Source: Eustoma russellianum (taxonomy: Eukaryota; Streptophyta; Magnoliopsida; Gentianales; Gentianaceae). Taken from it: a DNA stretch of 64,000 nt. Shown here one piece after another: positions 42,519-53,900 of the stretch (position 1 is the stretch's first letter; every line of letters starts with the position of its first letter). Made by a program: the position numbers and the translations under genes. Below the pieces are notes generated by a model. That model had not been told where the DNA came from, made no database searches, and saw only the letters and a program-made list of their open reading frames with translations. The DNA is taken from NCBI GenBank assembly GCA_036186865.1, contig AP025040.1:18234558-18298557 (forward strand), given 5' to 3'.

Positions 42519-45500
42519 TTGCAGGGAGACCACTCATCAAAAGACACATCAATAAAGTGGTTCCTTGACAGTGGTTGCTCGAGGCACATGACAGGTGACC
42601 CGAGCCTATTCTCCAAATTGAAGAAGGTCACAAAAGGCGGATCCGTGACCTTTGGAGACAACAATGAAGGCAAGATCATTGGTAAAGGTACGATTGGAAA
42701 TCCGGATACACTTCAAATCTCCAACGTGTTTTTGGTAAGAAACTTATCTTACAATCTTCTTAGTATTTCCCAATTTGTTGACAATGGGTTCAATGTGTGT
42801 TTTACTCACCCTTACTGTAATATAATAAATAAAAATGGAGAAACTGTTTTAAAAGGAAAACGTGAAGGAAATATATTCACACTATCTATGGATGATGTAG
42901 TAGATGCCAAAGTTAAATGCTTTATGTCAAATGAACCCAATGTGAATTTATGGCATAGACGTCTAGGACACATAGGTATTTCTACACTAGAAAAATTGCA
43001 ACGAAAGAGCCTAGTACGGGGATTGCCTAAGCTTGATTTAGACAACTTTCAGTTGTGTGAATCTTGCATAAAAGGCAAACAAACACGTGAGTCACTTAAG
43101 CCTAAAAATGAGATAAGCACGACTAGAATACTAGAACTATTGCATATCGATTTGTTTGGTCCTAGTCGTACTACAAGCCTTGGTGGGCGTCACTATGCAT
43201 GTGTAATTGTTGATGACTTTTCTCGTTATACTTGGACTTTATTTCTTGCACATAAGGATGATAGCGCCGTAGAAATCGCTAAATTAATTAAACAACTTGA
43301 AAATCAATACGGCGTAAATGTGAAAAGAATAAGAAGCGATAGAGGCGGTGAGTTTAAAAATAAAGAGATGATTTCATTCTGTGAAGAAAAAGGAATTAAA
43401 CATGAGTTTTCGCCACCTAGAACTCCACAATTAAATGGAGTAGTAGAAAGAAAGAATCGCACACTACAAGAAATCGCTAGAACTATGCTTTGCGAAAATA
43501 AATTACCTAGATTTCTGTGGGCGGAAGCCGTAAATTGTGCATGCTATATTGTAAATCGCCTATCTATAAGAAAGAAAATAAACAAGACGCCTTACGAAAT
43601 TTTGAATGATCGCATGCCTAAGATAGATTATTTTCGTGTGTTTGGATGCAAATGTTTTGTCTTGAATACAAAAGATAACTTAGATAAATTTGAATCCAAA
43701 TCGATTGAGTGCATTTTTATTGGGTATTCCATAAATTCAAAAGCATATAGATGTTATGATCCTCTCACTAGACAAATCATAGAATCTATTCATGTTAAAT
43801 TCAATGAATTTGGAGAGATTGATAAAGAAAAGGAATATGATGATGATTTTGAATTGAAACCCGTTTTGGATGAAGAAAATGAACCTTTTGATATGCATGA
43901 GATGAATGAGACACTAGAAATGCATGATCATATAGAAATGCATGATAACTTAGAAAACAATCAACCAAGATGGCATAGAGATCACCCACATGATCTCATC
44001 ATAGGCGACATCACTCACGGTGTACGACCACGTAGAAGAATCACTTCGGATGAAATAAATGAATTTCATGCTATGATTTCTGAAATTGAGCCTAAAAATG
44101 TGCATGATGCTTTGAGTGATTCATCTTGGATTGATGCTATGCATGACGAACTTAATCAATTCGTTAGAAATGATGTATGGGATTTAGTGCCACGACCACA
44201 AGATAAGACAATAATAGGCACAAAGTGGGTATTTAGGAACAAAATGAATGAAGAAGGAAAGGTCGTTAGAAATAAAGCAAGACTTGTAGCTCAAGGATAT
44301 AATCAAGAAGAAGGAATAGACTACGATGAAACATTTGCACCCGTAGCACGTTTAGAAGCCATACGACTCTTACTTGCTATTGCTTGCATGAAAGATTTTA
44401 AATTGTATCAAATGGACGTCAAAAGTGCTTTTCTAAATGGGTTTATACAAGAAGAAGTATACGTGAAGCAACCACCCGGTTTTGAAGATTTGAAACATCC
44501 TGATCACGTGTACAAACTAAAGAAGGCACTATATGGACTAAAGCAAGCGCCTAGAGCATGGTATGATCGTTTTGCTACTTTTCTTTTAGAAAATAATTTT
44601 AAACGTGGTACTATAGATAGTACACTATTTTTGAAACAAGAAAAATCAGATTTACTTATTATTCAAATTTACGTAGATGACATTATTTTTGGTTCTACCT
44701 CACATAGACTCGTTAAGGATTTTGAAAATTGTATGAAAGCTGAATTTGAAATGTCTATGGTTGGTGAACTTAATTATTTTCTTGGCTTGCAGATTAAGCA
44801 AACGAGTAAAGGAATTCATATAAGCCAAGCTAAGTACGTAAACGACATGATCAAGAAATTCAATTTTGAAAATTTGAAACCATCACCCACGCCTATGAGT
44901 GTCACTACTAAATTAGACAAAGATGAACATGGTAAAGATGTTGATAATGGATTATATAGATCTATGATAGGTTCTTTACTATATTTAACTGCTAGTAGGC
45001 CTGACATCATGTTTAGCGTATGCATGTGTGCTCGTTTTCAAAGTCAACCCAAGGTGTCACACTTAAATGCGGTAAAAAGAATATTCCGTTATATTAAGCA
45101 CACGCCCACCTTAGGTATTTGGTACGATAAGGATTCTACATTCGACTTACATGCTTACACTGATGCAGATTATGGTGGCTGCAAAATAGATAGAAAAAGC
45201 ACGAGCGGAACTTGCCAATTTATAGGAAATTCCCTTATTTCATGGTTTTCCAAAAAGCAAGCAAGTGTTGCTTTGTCCACTACTGAGGCTGAGTATATGG
45301 CTCTTAGCCTTTGTTGCACACAGTTGTTGTGGATAAAACAACAACTTTCGGATTTTGGAATTACCGTAGATAAAATTCCTATATATTGTGATAGTATGAG
45401 TGCAATAAATTTGTCTAAGAACCCCGTATTACACTCTAAGGCTAAGCATATAGAAGTACGCTATCATTTTCTTCGTGATCACGTTAACAATGGTAATATT

Positions 45501-45620
45501 GTCATAGATCACGTACGCACAAAATCGCAAGTAGCGGATATACTTACAAAGGCCTTAAATCAAGCCACATTTGAATCTCTCCGTTCTAAATTAGGCATGC
45601 TTCCTGTTGATGTGATTTAA
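42519..45620 (+). CDS. pol: Pol polyprotein: protease, integrase, reverse transcriptase, RNase H
   Basis: 1033 codons without a stop. Protease DSG lies at residues 17-19 (WFLDSGCSRHMTG). The pre-integrase HHCC zinc site is about 142-187 (NLWHRRLGHIG, CESCIKGK). The integrase triad lies in LLHIDLFGPS, RSDRGGEFKN and NGVVERKNRTLQ. RT is about 550-800, with KWVFRNKMNEEGK, QMDVKSAFLNG and YVDD at 718-721. RNase H is about 880-1015 (DADYGGCKIDRKSTSG, TEAEY, CDSMSAINLS). All expected catalytic residues are visible. Its frame differs from that of the Gag tail, which ends at 42463, so expression would need a frameshift or separate initiation. The ATG at 42519 is not necessarily the true start, because the frame is open a little upstream. 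Confidence 0.95.
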   Translation: MQGDHSSKDTSIKWFLDSGCSRHMTGDPSLFSKLKKVTKGGSVTFGDNNEGKIIGKGTIGNPDTLQISNVFLVRNLSYNLLSISQFVDNGFNVCFTHPYCNIINKNGETVLKGKREGNIFTLSMDDVVDAKVKCFMSNEPNVNLWHRRLGHIGISTLEKLQRKSLVRGLPKLDLDNFQLCESCIKGKQTRESLKPKNEISTTRILELLHIDLFGPSRTTSLGGRHYACVIVDDFSRYTWTLFLAHKDDSAVEIAKLIKQLENQYGVNVKRIRSDRGGEFKNKEMISFCEEKGIKHEFSPPRTPQLNGVVERKNRTLQEIARTMLCENKLPRFLWAEAVNCACYIVNRLSIRKKINKTPYEILNDRMPKIDYFRVFGCKCFVLNTKDNLDKFESKSIECIFIGYSINSKAYRCYDPLTRQIIESIHVKFNEFGEIDKEKEYDDDFELKPVLDEENEPFDMHEMNETLEMHDHIEMHDNLENNQPRWHRDHPHDLIIGDITHGVRPRRRITSDEINEFHAMISEIEPKNVHDALSDSSWIDAMHDELNQFVRNDVWDLVPRPQDKTIIGTKWVFRNKMNEEGKVVRNKARLVAQGYNQEEGIDYDETFAPVARLEAIRLLLAIACMKDFKLYQMDVKSAFLNGFIQEEVYVKQPPGFEDLKHPDHVYKLKKALYGLKQAPRAWYDRFATFLLENNFKRGTIDSTLFLKQEKSDLLIIQIYVDDIIFGSTSHRLVKDFENCMKAEFEMSMVGELNYFLGLQIKQTSKGIHISQAKYVNDMIKKFNFENLKPSPTPMSVTTKLDKDEHGKDVDNGLYRSMIGSLLYLTASRPDIMFSVCMCARFQSQPKVSHLNAVKRIFRYIKHTPTLGIWYDKDSTFDLHAYTDADYGGCKIDRKSTSGTCQFIGNSLISWFSKKQASVALSTTEAEYMALSLCCTQLLWIKQQLSDFGITVDKIPIYCDSMSAINLSKNPVLHSKAKHIEVRYHFLRDHVNNGNIVIDHVRTKSQVADILTKALNQATFESLRSKLGMLPVDVI

Positions 45621-45888
45621 TGCGATATTATTTGATTTACTTTCCTTTTTGACAGGAATCTTTTGATTAACTTTCCAAAATAAAGGGGGAGAGAGAAGCA
45701 TGATTTAAGGGGGAGAGAGAGATTTAAGGGGGAGAGAGATTACTGATTGATCCTAATTGCATGAATCAAGGGGGAGCCGGATTTGAAATTCGAAATTCAA
45801 ATTTCAAATCTGTGCATAATTCAAGGGGGAGAGATAACACTTAAATCATGTACACTAGTTATTTTGAAAATCATCAAAAGGGGGAGAT
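45621..45888 (+). other. Post-pol region with six polypurine-tract-like repeats
   Basis: AAGGGGGAG occurs at 45683, 45707, 45725, 45768, 45823 and 45878. The last, AAAAGGGGGAGAT, abuts the LTR and is the likely plus-strand primer. A long inverted repeat GATTTGAAATT/AATTTCAAATC lies at 45780-45810. No gene is present. Confidence 0.85.
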
Positions 45889-48800
45889 TGTAGAAATATG
45901 AGGGTTTGAGTGATTTCAAAATAAAGAAATTTGAATACGTATATATATAAACGTTGGATATATATATATATATACAAGTATGCATGATAACTTGCCTTAT
46001 TTAGCTTATATATTATGTTGCTGAACTAACGAGCCATGAAGCTTTAAAGCTTACATCATATGGCGAACATTTGTTGAGTTTATACTATTTTCAGGTGCCA
46101 CAATTAATGAACTAAAGTAGTTCATTAAGTGAAGTACTTAGTTTAATAAACTAAGTAGTTCATTAAAGGAAGATGCATTTGGAAAAGACATGAAGGCAAC
46201 ATGGCTATGGAAGGAAAGTTCTCTCCTCCTCCCCACATCAATTTCACACGCCATATATACATAATATATATGTATTTTCAGATTTTTTTTAAAAGGCACA
46301 TACACATTTATTCCAACGTACTATCGACACGTTATATATCTTACGAACGTACGATTACGTCACACCACTATACTTAACTCATATTTATGAGTATATTCAG
46401 ATCTTATATCATATGATATAAGATATGGTGATGACAAATTAAAAAACGACACGATAAAAGGTTCTAAACCGAAATTTGTCGTATCGGGCGATACCGAAAC
46501 TTCGCCAACGTGTCACGTACTTGGCATAAATAAATGGTCAGCCCATATACATCAAAATCTATTAAAAATTTCGTGCCATACACTGTATATTGAGACAAAA
46601 ATACTTTCCATGTTGGCACACACAAATCATCCCACATTTAGGCCAAAATGTGAAGATTCCAATTTTATTTTTGTCACATGTTTATGGTACCACTTTAAAT
46701 CAGCCAAGTGCTGAAAATTAAAGTATATATTATATATATTATGTATAACATAATATATATAGCATGTGCAAAATTTGGAATTTAAATTAGAGAAAAATCG
46801 GGTAATCGATAAATATCGAAAATTCGGTTTTCTACGCACTTGACATGGAACGTTTTTCTTGAACATGATGTGGCACGTATCTAGACACTTTTTACATATA
46901 ATATACATCTTAAAGTGTTCTAGAAAATTAAATTAAGGGCTGATTGGAATATTACATGTGTGTAATATTAAATGTGCACTATTTTACAAAGTTAGCAAAA
47001 ATAAATTTCAGCACATGCATATACACACTTAAACGTCACCCCAGCTGAGATGGAGCACATGTGGAGTCTTGTTGGCATGATGATTGGTCAAGAATCAATC
47101 ATACAATGTTGATGAATCAAAGAGAGAAGCTACAAAAGGTAAGTTTTCAACATACACCTCTCTTATGTCACATGCTGAAAATTTCAGCATGTCACACATC
47201 TTGTGGCCGATTTCTTCAACATTAAGGGAGATATTTTGTTGATTTTTCATTAAGGAATAAATCAAAGGAGTTATGGAAATGATTTGAATTGTATGTAAGG
47301 TTATTAAGTGTGATATTCTTTATATCACACATGCTGAAATTTTTCAGCATGTGTGAAGTTGGTTATGGCCGAATGTGACTCTCCTTTGGTGTCCAAGTTC
47401 ATTCTCAATCTTGTAGCAAGACTTACCTTAAATAATGGATGTATTTTTATGGAAGAAGTTCAAAGAAAAATGGAAGAAATATTGATTTATCTCATATGGT
47501 AAATGCTGAAAATTTCAGCATTAACAATGTGATATGGCCGAATTTTTCAAGGGTGGAAGGAAGGATTTTTGTGTCTCACACTTTATGACAAATTGTGACT
47601 ATTATGGCATGATTTAATAATTGATTATTTGGCATATATTTAGTGTTTTTTTCAGAATATCCATGTCATCAAAATGATGACAACATTGAGCCAATCAAAA
47701 GATGACAAGTAAGCAATGACTAAATGATGGTCCAATGGAGTGATGCCAAGTAAGCAAAACATTGTCACCATGATGTCTCACACTCTCTCAAGCAATTAAA
47801 AGGAAATTTTCAAGAGGAGAGAGAGGTGCATAGGGGACGGCTGGACATTCTATAAGGAGAAGAGGAGAACAAACAAAAACAACACCAAGAATTACATTCA
47901 AAAGTGATCAAAGTGCAAAAGCTTTCTTCTCCTACACTTTCTTTCTTTCTTCTCTTGTAAAAAGCCTATTGTACTTTACTTCTTTCATTCTTGAATAGGC
48001 TTCATAGAAACCACCATTCATACATCTTTGTAAAAGATTGATCAAGGTGTGATCAATCTTCATTCTAGCGAGGTGGTGGTGTTCGTGCAAATTGTACTCA
48101 CAATACAAGGTTTGTAAAGGGTTGGAGTTAAGGTGTAACTCTATCAACCCTGCGGTAAGGTGTACTGCGTGTGTGAAATTAGTGTGAACCAAGGAAGGTG
48201 TTCCTTGAAGACTGGAGTAGGTTGTTTATAACCGAACCAGTATAAAATTCTTGGTGCAATTTACTTTCTGCATTTACGTTTCAGTTTCTGCGCTGTTTAC
48301 TCATATTGTTCACGTTCGCAAAAATAGTAAACGTTTTCTAAAAATTATAAAAATTTCCAGAAACATACATAAACGTTCTAGGGTTAATTTGGCACAAGTT
48401 TCAACCCTTTTGGACAAGTATAGGTCAATCAAACATCAAAAGTTCTGAGACTAGTGCAGTCTGACTTTCAGACTTGCAAAGGTTGAGACTTTGGTGGTAT
48501 TTGACCTACTTCCCAAAAGAATTTTCACAAACTGTTTCAACCCATTTCAATATAGTGTGTGAGGAGTTATTGGTCAAATTTTCAGATCATTTGGACATTC
48601 ACACAAATAGGAATTAATTTTTCAAAACCATCTACCGTTTCTGGCAGATTTGCACAATCTGAGTGCCAACGGTTTTTGAAGGGGTTAAAGGTTGAATTTT
48701 GATTTGAAATTTTTAAGGGACCCTCACAACATCTGAGGCTAAGTTCTCTCAAAATTTCATAATTTTAGGAGACCTCTAACATAGGTTTTAAAACGTTTTA

Positions 48801-48931
48801 AAACTGGTACTGAAAACAGAATCTGTTTTCAGAACTTGAATTGGTTAGGTTTAAAGAAATTTTAAAAACCATATTTTCCGCACCACCTATTCAACCCCCC
48901 CCCCTTCTAGTGGTGCCTTGCAGATCCTACA
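45889..48931 (+). repeat. 3' LTR of the young copia element
   Basis: TGTAGAAATATGAGG(G) to CAGATCCTACA, 3043 bp. It is complete and covers the place of the N gap in the 5' LTR. It contains the three hairpin modules from 47170. Confidence 0.95.
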
Positions 48932-48936
48932 ATTTT
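48932..48936. repeat. Target-site duplication ATTTT, right
   Basis: ATTTT directly after GATCCTACA; identical to 37443-37447. Confidence 0.88.
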
Positions 48937-49161
48937 CAGATTTTTTTGAAAAAGGCACATACACATTTATTCCAACGCATGCCGACACGTTATATATTTT
49001 ACGTACGTACGTTAACGTCACACCACTATACTTAACTCATATTTATGAGTATATTCAGGTCTTATATCATATGATATAAGTCATGGTGATGACAAATTTA
49101 ATACGACACGTTAAAAGGTTCTAAAACGAAAATTGTTGTATCAGACGAATACCGAAACTTC
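48932..49161 (+). repeat. Old LTR of the same family, right piece
   Basis: It continues the LTR interrupted at 37447: ATTTTCAGATTTTTTTG, AAGGCACATACACATTTATTCC, TATTTATGAGTATATTCAGG. It stops matching at ACCGAAACTTC (49161); the remaining 2.4 kb of that LTR is missing. Confidence 0.85.
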
Positions 49162-49164
49162 CTC

Positions 49165-50298
49165 TGTTGTACCCCGCTCAAAGTTAGTACGGCAGCTAGG
49201 GTATGGGTGAAGCAAGGCAAGAGAATGAGACCTCGAAAGGAAGACGTCATCGGTTTTATCTATGATTATTTAAGATTTAAGGAAATTAGCATACCCCCAA
49301 GTGCAAAACATGAAGCAAGAGGGCTGATTGAAAATTTGCATATGAGTGTTAAGTTGATGAGCTAAGCATTGAGAAATAATAGAAGTAGTATTTTTAGGAA
49401 ACTTTAATGAGAAGTCGGATTATATAACATGCCCATATACATATGGTACGGGCATACATCTGGAAATACAAACCACAGGATGGACTATCATATAATAAAA
49501 AGGTTTTAATGGATTATGGCCATAGGAAATGTGCGTAAGGGAAAAGCCTATATTGATATACAAACACGTACAGCATATAAAGAAAAAGAAATGGGAGAAT
49601 GGGTAAGACTCAATCGAATTACATACCCACCAATATTTTCGGCTAAGGGGATTCTAAGAATAAGGTTCCTTTTACAAACTCCAGAAGATGGGCCCAATTA
49701 AGCCTTAGTAAATTGAGAACTCTCTTCATGACTGTTGGGTATCATTTTGAGGTAAGACTAAAAGAACTTTGGCCATCAATTATATACATCTTTAAGGTCT
49801 AGCAGATTTGACTTGGCAGAGAATAGGTGGCACTACACGCTGGTGTAAGCATTGGATATATATATATGTATACAGATAGGTACGGATATGTGTATGTGTA
49901 CCATATAAAGTGGAAGCTATCATGTAATGAATGGCTCAAAAGGGTTAAATGCGATGAAAATACTACTTAAAAGACCGTATAGAAAAGTATGCGACTCTAG
50001 GACTCTTCTTGATATTTCATGAATTTCAGAGACCTAAGCATACCAAAGTGGATCATCCATGTTTAGATATTAGGATGCAACAATAAGATCTAAGATATGG
50101 ACAGATTATGAATAGGACGTGAGTATGCATATTGGGACATGTATATACATACATACGAATCCAGGCATATACATACGGCGGTAGAATGATTTTCGGAGAA
50201 GTATGTTATATGTGTATGTACACGCATTCACTTAGTATTTTCGGATATAATGTGTATTTCTTTCGGAGGTTTATGGCTTATTTCACAAAGGAAGTATA
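49165..50298. other. Unassigned repeat-like DNA
   Basis: It starts TGTTGTACCCCGCTC, which resembles the first bases of some plant gypsy LTRs, and is rich in ATATGTATAC-type simple sequence. I see no coding region and no partner LTR. It ends at the TA run next to the LINE 3' end. Confidence 0.35.
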
Positions 50299-50599
50299 GA
50301 TATATATATATATATATTTTATTTTTAATCAGAAAGATATTTATTATAACAAAACCTCAGTTTTGGCGGAGGAATACCATATTACAAAAAACAATGTATC
50401 ATTATAGGTAAAGAGATAGTGTAAGGATGCTATGATTGCCAATCTCCAATCGTGCATGATATGCCGCATTAAAACCTTGCCAAGTAAAACCATCCTTGTG
50501 GATAAAACCTTGACGAAGGAAAAAACGTACATATTTGCACCATTGGAAGAAAATCATTGAATATGAAATGCAACTACTATATGCATAAAGGCGTGTAAA

Positions 50600-50962
50600 A
50601 AAAGAAGACTAAGATGTATGCATCCCATCCGAAGCATTTGTAGTAGTAGAGCGAAAGTGTGGCATAGTGGCATCCATCCGAATGAGTCCACAAACATGTG
50701 CTGGCAATGAGGCAAGAGACGCATAGTAAATCGGTGCAGAGACAGACATTGCGTGCTGTGAAAGAAAATGTGCAACTTGATTGACCTCCCTTGGTGCATA
50801 TATGAGTCACAGAGACAACTGAATTAGCAATGAACGCAAACGGTGTATGTCCAAAGCTAGTGGTCCCGAAGTAGATACTAATTGTACTAACTCCAAGCAA
50901 TCAACTTCTACCAAAATTTCTCCAAAAGTTGGCCCATAATAAAGGATAGAGAACAATGCTGT
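50600..50962 (-). pseudogene. Remainder of LINE RNase H beyond the premature stop
   Basis: The same frame continues after the TAG with ILVEVDCLELVQLVSTSGP and, after a TGA near 50812, REVNQVAHFLSQHAMSVS. These carry the RNase H acidic site and the C-terminal helix typical of plant LINE RNase H. Confidence 0.7.
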
Positions 50963-53900
50963 CTATGCCTCAAAACGAAGGGGGTAATCATGTCTAAGCG
51001 GTATGGATAATGCATGTACAAAGTTTCCCTGCTCATCACGAAGAATCGCGCCACCGCCTGCCGTGCATCTTCCTATCGCTGCGTCAGTATTTAGCTTAAA
51101 CCTGTCCGGTGGCGAAAAACTCCATTGGAGTATTCTAATACGACTTGACCTCAAAGGTGGCGATAATCCCATGTTTATAAGGCGCTGGATGGAACAAGCC
51201 TTCTTCGTTCCACTTCTGGATTTTGTCCACATGTATATATCATTCCTAATGGATCGGATAAGTGCAGCTTGAGACCACCCAATATCATCATAAACAGCTG
51301 CAGTATATGATTTCCATATATTCCACAAAAGAATCCCCACAAAATGCTGCTGCACTTCACCCATGAAATCGTTTTGAGCTGTCATCCAAACTGATAAAGC
51401 ATACAGTTGCCATCTAGCGGCGGATGCTGGAGTGATGTCCATGAGAAAGTGGAAGTATTCTCTGATAACCCGAATTGCATTGCATGAGAAAAAGAGATGA
51501 TTTGTTGTAGCAGATTCCTGACGGCAGAAAGGACATATGGTGGGCAAAATATGGAAGAAACGACGTAGATTATCTGGTAAGGGCAGGGCATTATTAAACA
51601 ATCTCCAAAGAAAAATTTGAACTGCCGGTCGCTGATACTTGAGCCAAATATACTTATGAGATATCAAAGTTGGCCGTGATGGACGAATAAGGTCATAAGC
51701 AGAAGACAACAGGAAGCGGCCAGATGCAGTCGGCCATATAGGCAGAGAATTTTCCCATTGCGTCATTGCTATGCATCGATGATGGATTAAACAAATGCGG
51801 CGCCAACCAGGAGAGTCATATAAGCGTGGTGTAAAGTCATTTCTGGTACCATATCTTATTCGCATGTACTGACTCCAAAAGTTTGTAGCATGATAATACC
51901 ACCACCACAGCTTGCAAGAGAAAGCATCTTGAACATCCTGTAATGATCTAATACCCAAACCGCCCTCTTGCCTTGGAAAACAAATTTTCTTCCATGATAC
52001 CCAGTGATGCCGGTGTGACCCCCAGAGAAATGCCGTAAACCGTCGTTGTAATGAATATAGTATACTTCGAGGAAGACGCGAGCCGGCCATGAGATGCAAA
52101 GGTAGAGCTGATAAAATGGATCGAACTAAGACTACTCTACCTGCCATTCCAAGCATCTTGTGCTGCCAGGCCCCTAGCCGAATGTCAACTTGATGTAGTA
52201 GATCTTGGCAATGAACAACCCGTGTGATTCCTTTATGCAAGTAACAGCCCAGATATTTCAGAGGCAAGGATGATTGACGCATATCCAGAAGCCGTAATAA
52301 TGCTTGACGTTGTCGTACTCCTATGTGAGTTGAAAAACAAATCATACTCTTGCTCCAGTTTACGGCTTGACCTGAGACTTGCTCATAAGATGTTAGAAAA
52401 CGTTTAAATCGAATGAGATTGGTCCTGTTTGCTGATAAAAACACCAACAAATCATCTGCATATGATAAGTGTGATACTACTAACGGCGTGCGACCCATAG
52501 TATATGGCGTAAGAAAAGAGGTTGATATCAAATGTTTGAATCTTCTGCTAAAAGCTTCTGCTGCAATAATGAACAAAAGCAGGGAGAGTGGATCTCCCTG
52601 TTTTACTCCACGGGTTGGCCGAAAAAATCCGCATGGACTGCCATTAATAAGGAGTGAAATACTTGTACCCTCTAAGTGATTCATGATTAGCTTTGTAAAG
52701 TGTCTGGAAAAGCCAAACATGTCCATAACTTGGCATAGAAAACGCCAATCTACCCTGTCAAATGCCTTGGCCATGTCTATTTTAATCAAAGCCTTACCTG
52801 GCCGCTGTCCTTTGTCAAACCAATGTATAATATCATTTGCTAACAACACCTGTTCAGCTGCTTCTCGTCCTTTGTGGAAGCCTGCTTGTTCTGGGGAAAT
52901 TATACGTGGAAGAATAGTGTTAAGCCTGTTAGATAATATTCTGGTTTGGATTTTACTCATGAAGGTCGATAGCGCAATGGGCCAAAAGTCTGCAAACGTA
53001 CGCTGCGATTGACCTTTAGGAAGCAATATGATCATGGTGTGAGACATGGCGCGTGGAAGAGGAAAGCCAAGGAAGTATTCCTGAACCGATTTGTGGACAT
53101 CCGAAGATATTACATCCCAGCCTGTGCGAAAGAACCACCCATTATATCCATCTGGACCCGCAGCACTGTTTGGATTTAATTCCCAAACAGCCTGCTTGAC
53201 TTCGTCGATGGTTGGCATTTTGGTAAGCATTTGGTTATCCTCATCCGTGACTAATGCAGGAATACTTTGAAGAAAATCAGGATTATCATGAATAGGTTGA
53301 GCTGTAAACATACGTGTATAATAATCAATTGCTGCTGCACTGACTGTATCTTGTGTATCACATAGCGTGCCATCTTCAGTGTGAATACAGTGTATAGCTT
53401 GACGCCGGCGTTTGTCTTTAACTAAGGCATGATAGTATCTCGTATTAGCTTCACCCTCTTTTAACCATTTGACTCCAGCCTTTTGTTTCCAGTATGACTG
53501 CACTTGAGAAGCTATGTGAGACAACGTGGCTTGAGACTCATAATAAGCTTGTCTAGCCTCTGCCGTGGGAGATGTATCGTATGCCTCTTCCAAAGTGCGT
53601 GTGACTTGTTCCGCATGTTGCAGTTTATTGAATATGTTGCCAAAAATAGTCTTGTTCCAATGAGAGACGTCCTTTTTAAAGCGCTTTAACTTATAGCATA
53701 AGCCTCGCATACCTCCTACCGTAGGGTAGGACTCCCAAGTGGTACGCAGAAAAGTAGTGTAATCTTGGTGAGTAGTCCAAACATTGAGAAAATGAAACAG
53801 CTTAGGGCCATCAAATTCTGCATTAGCACATTGTATCAGTAAAGGGCAGTGATCTGATGTTGTTCGACTAAGGTGTGTCAATCGAACCGAGGAGAAGAGG

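Larger units (their letters stand above)
37448..48931 (+). mobile_element. Young near-intact Ty1/copia element (SIRE/Maximus type), 11.5 kb
   Basis: Two LTRs of 3045 and 3043 bp differ by only about a dozen substitutions by eye, plus microsatellite length. Both run TGTAG...CTACA. ATTTT at 37443-37447 and 48932-48936 is the target duplication. A perfect initiator-Met primer site, gag, an uninterrupted pol of 1033 codons, and a polypurine tract follow in order. There is no ORF between pol and the 3' LTR. Gag has two frame breaks, so autonomy is doubtful unless these are assembly errors. It is inserted in an older LTR of its own family. Confidence 0.95.
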
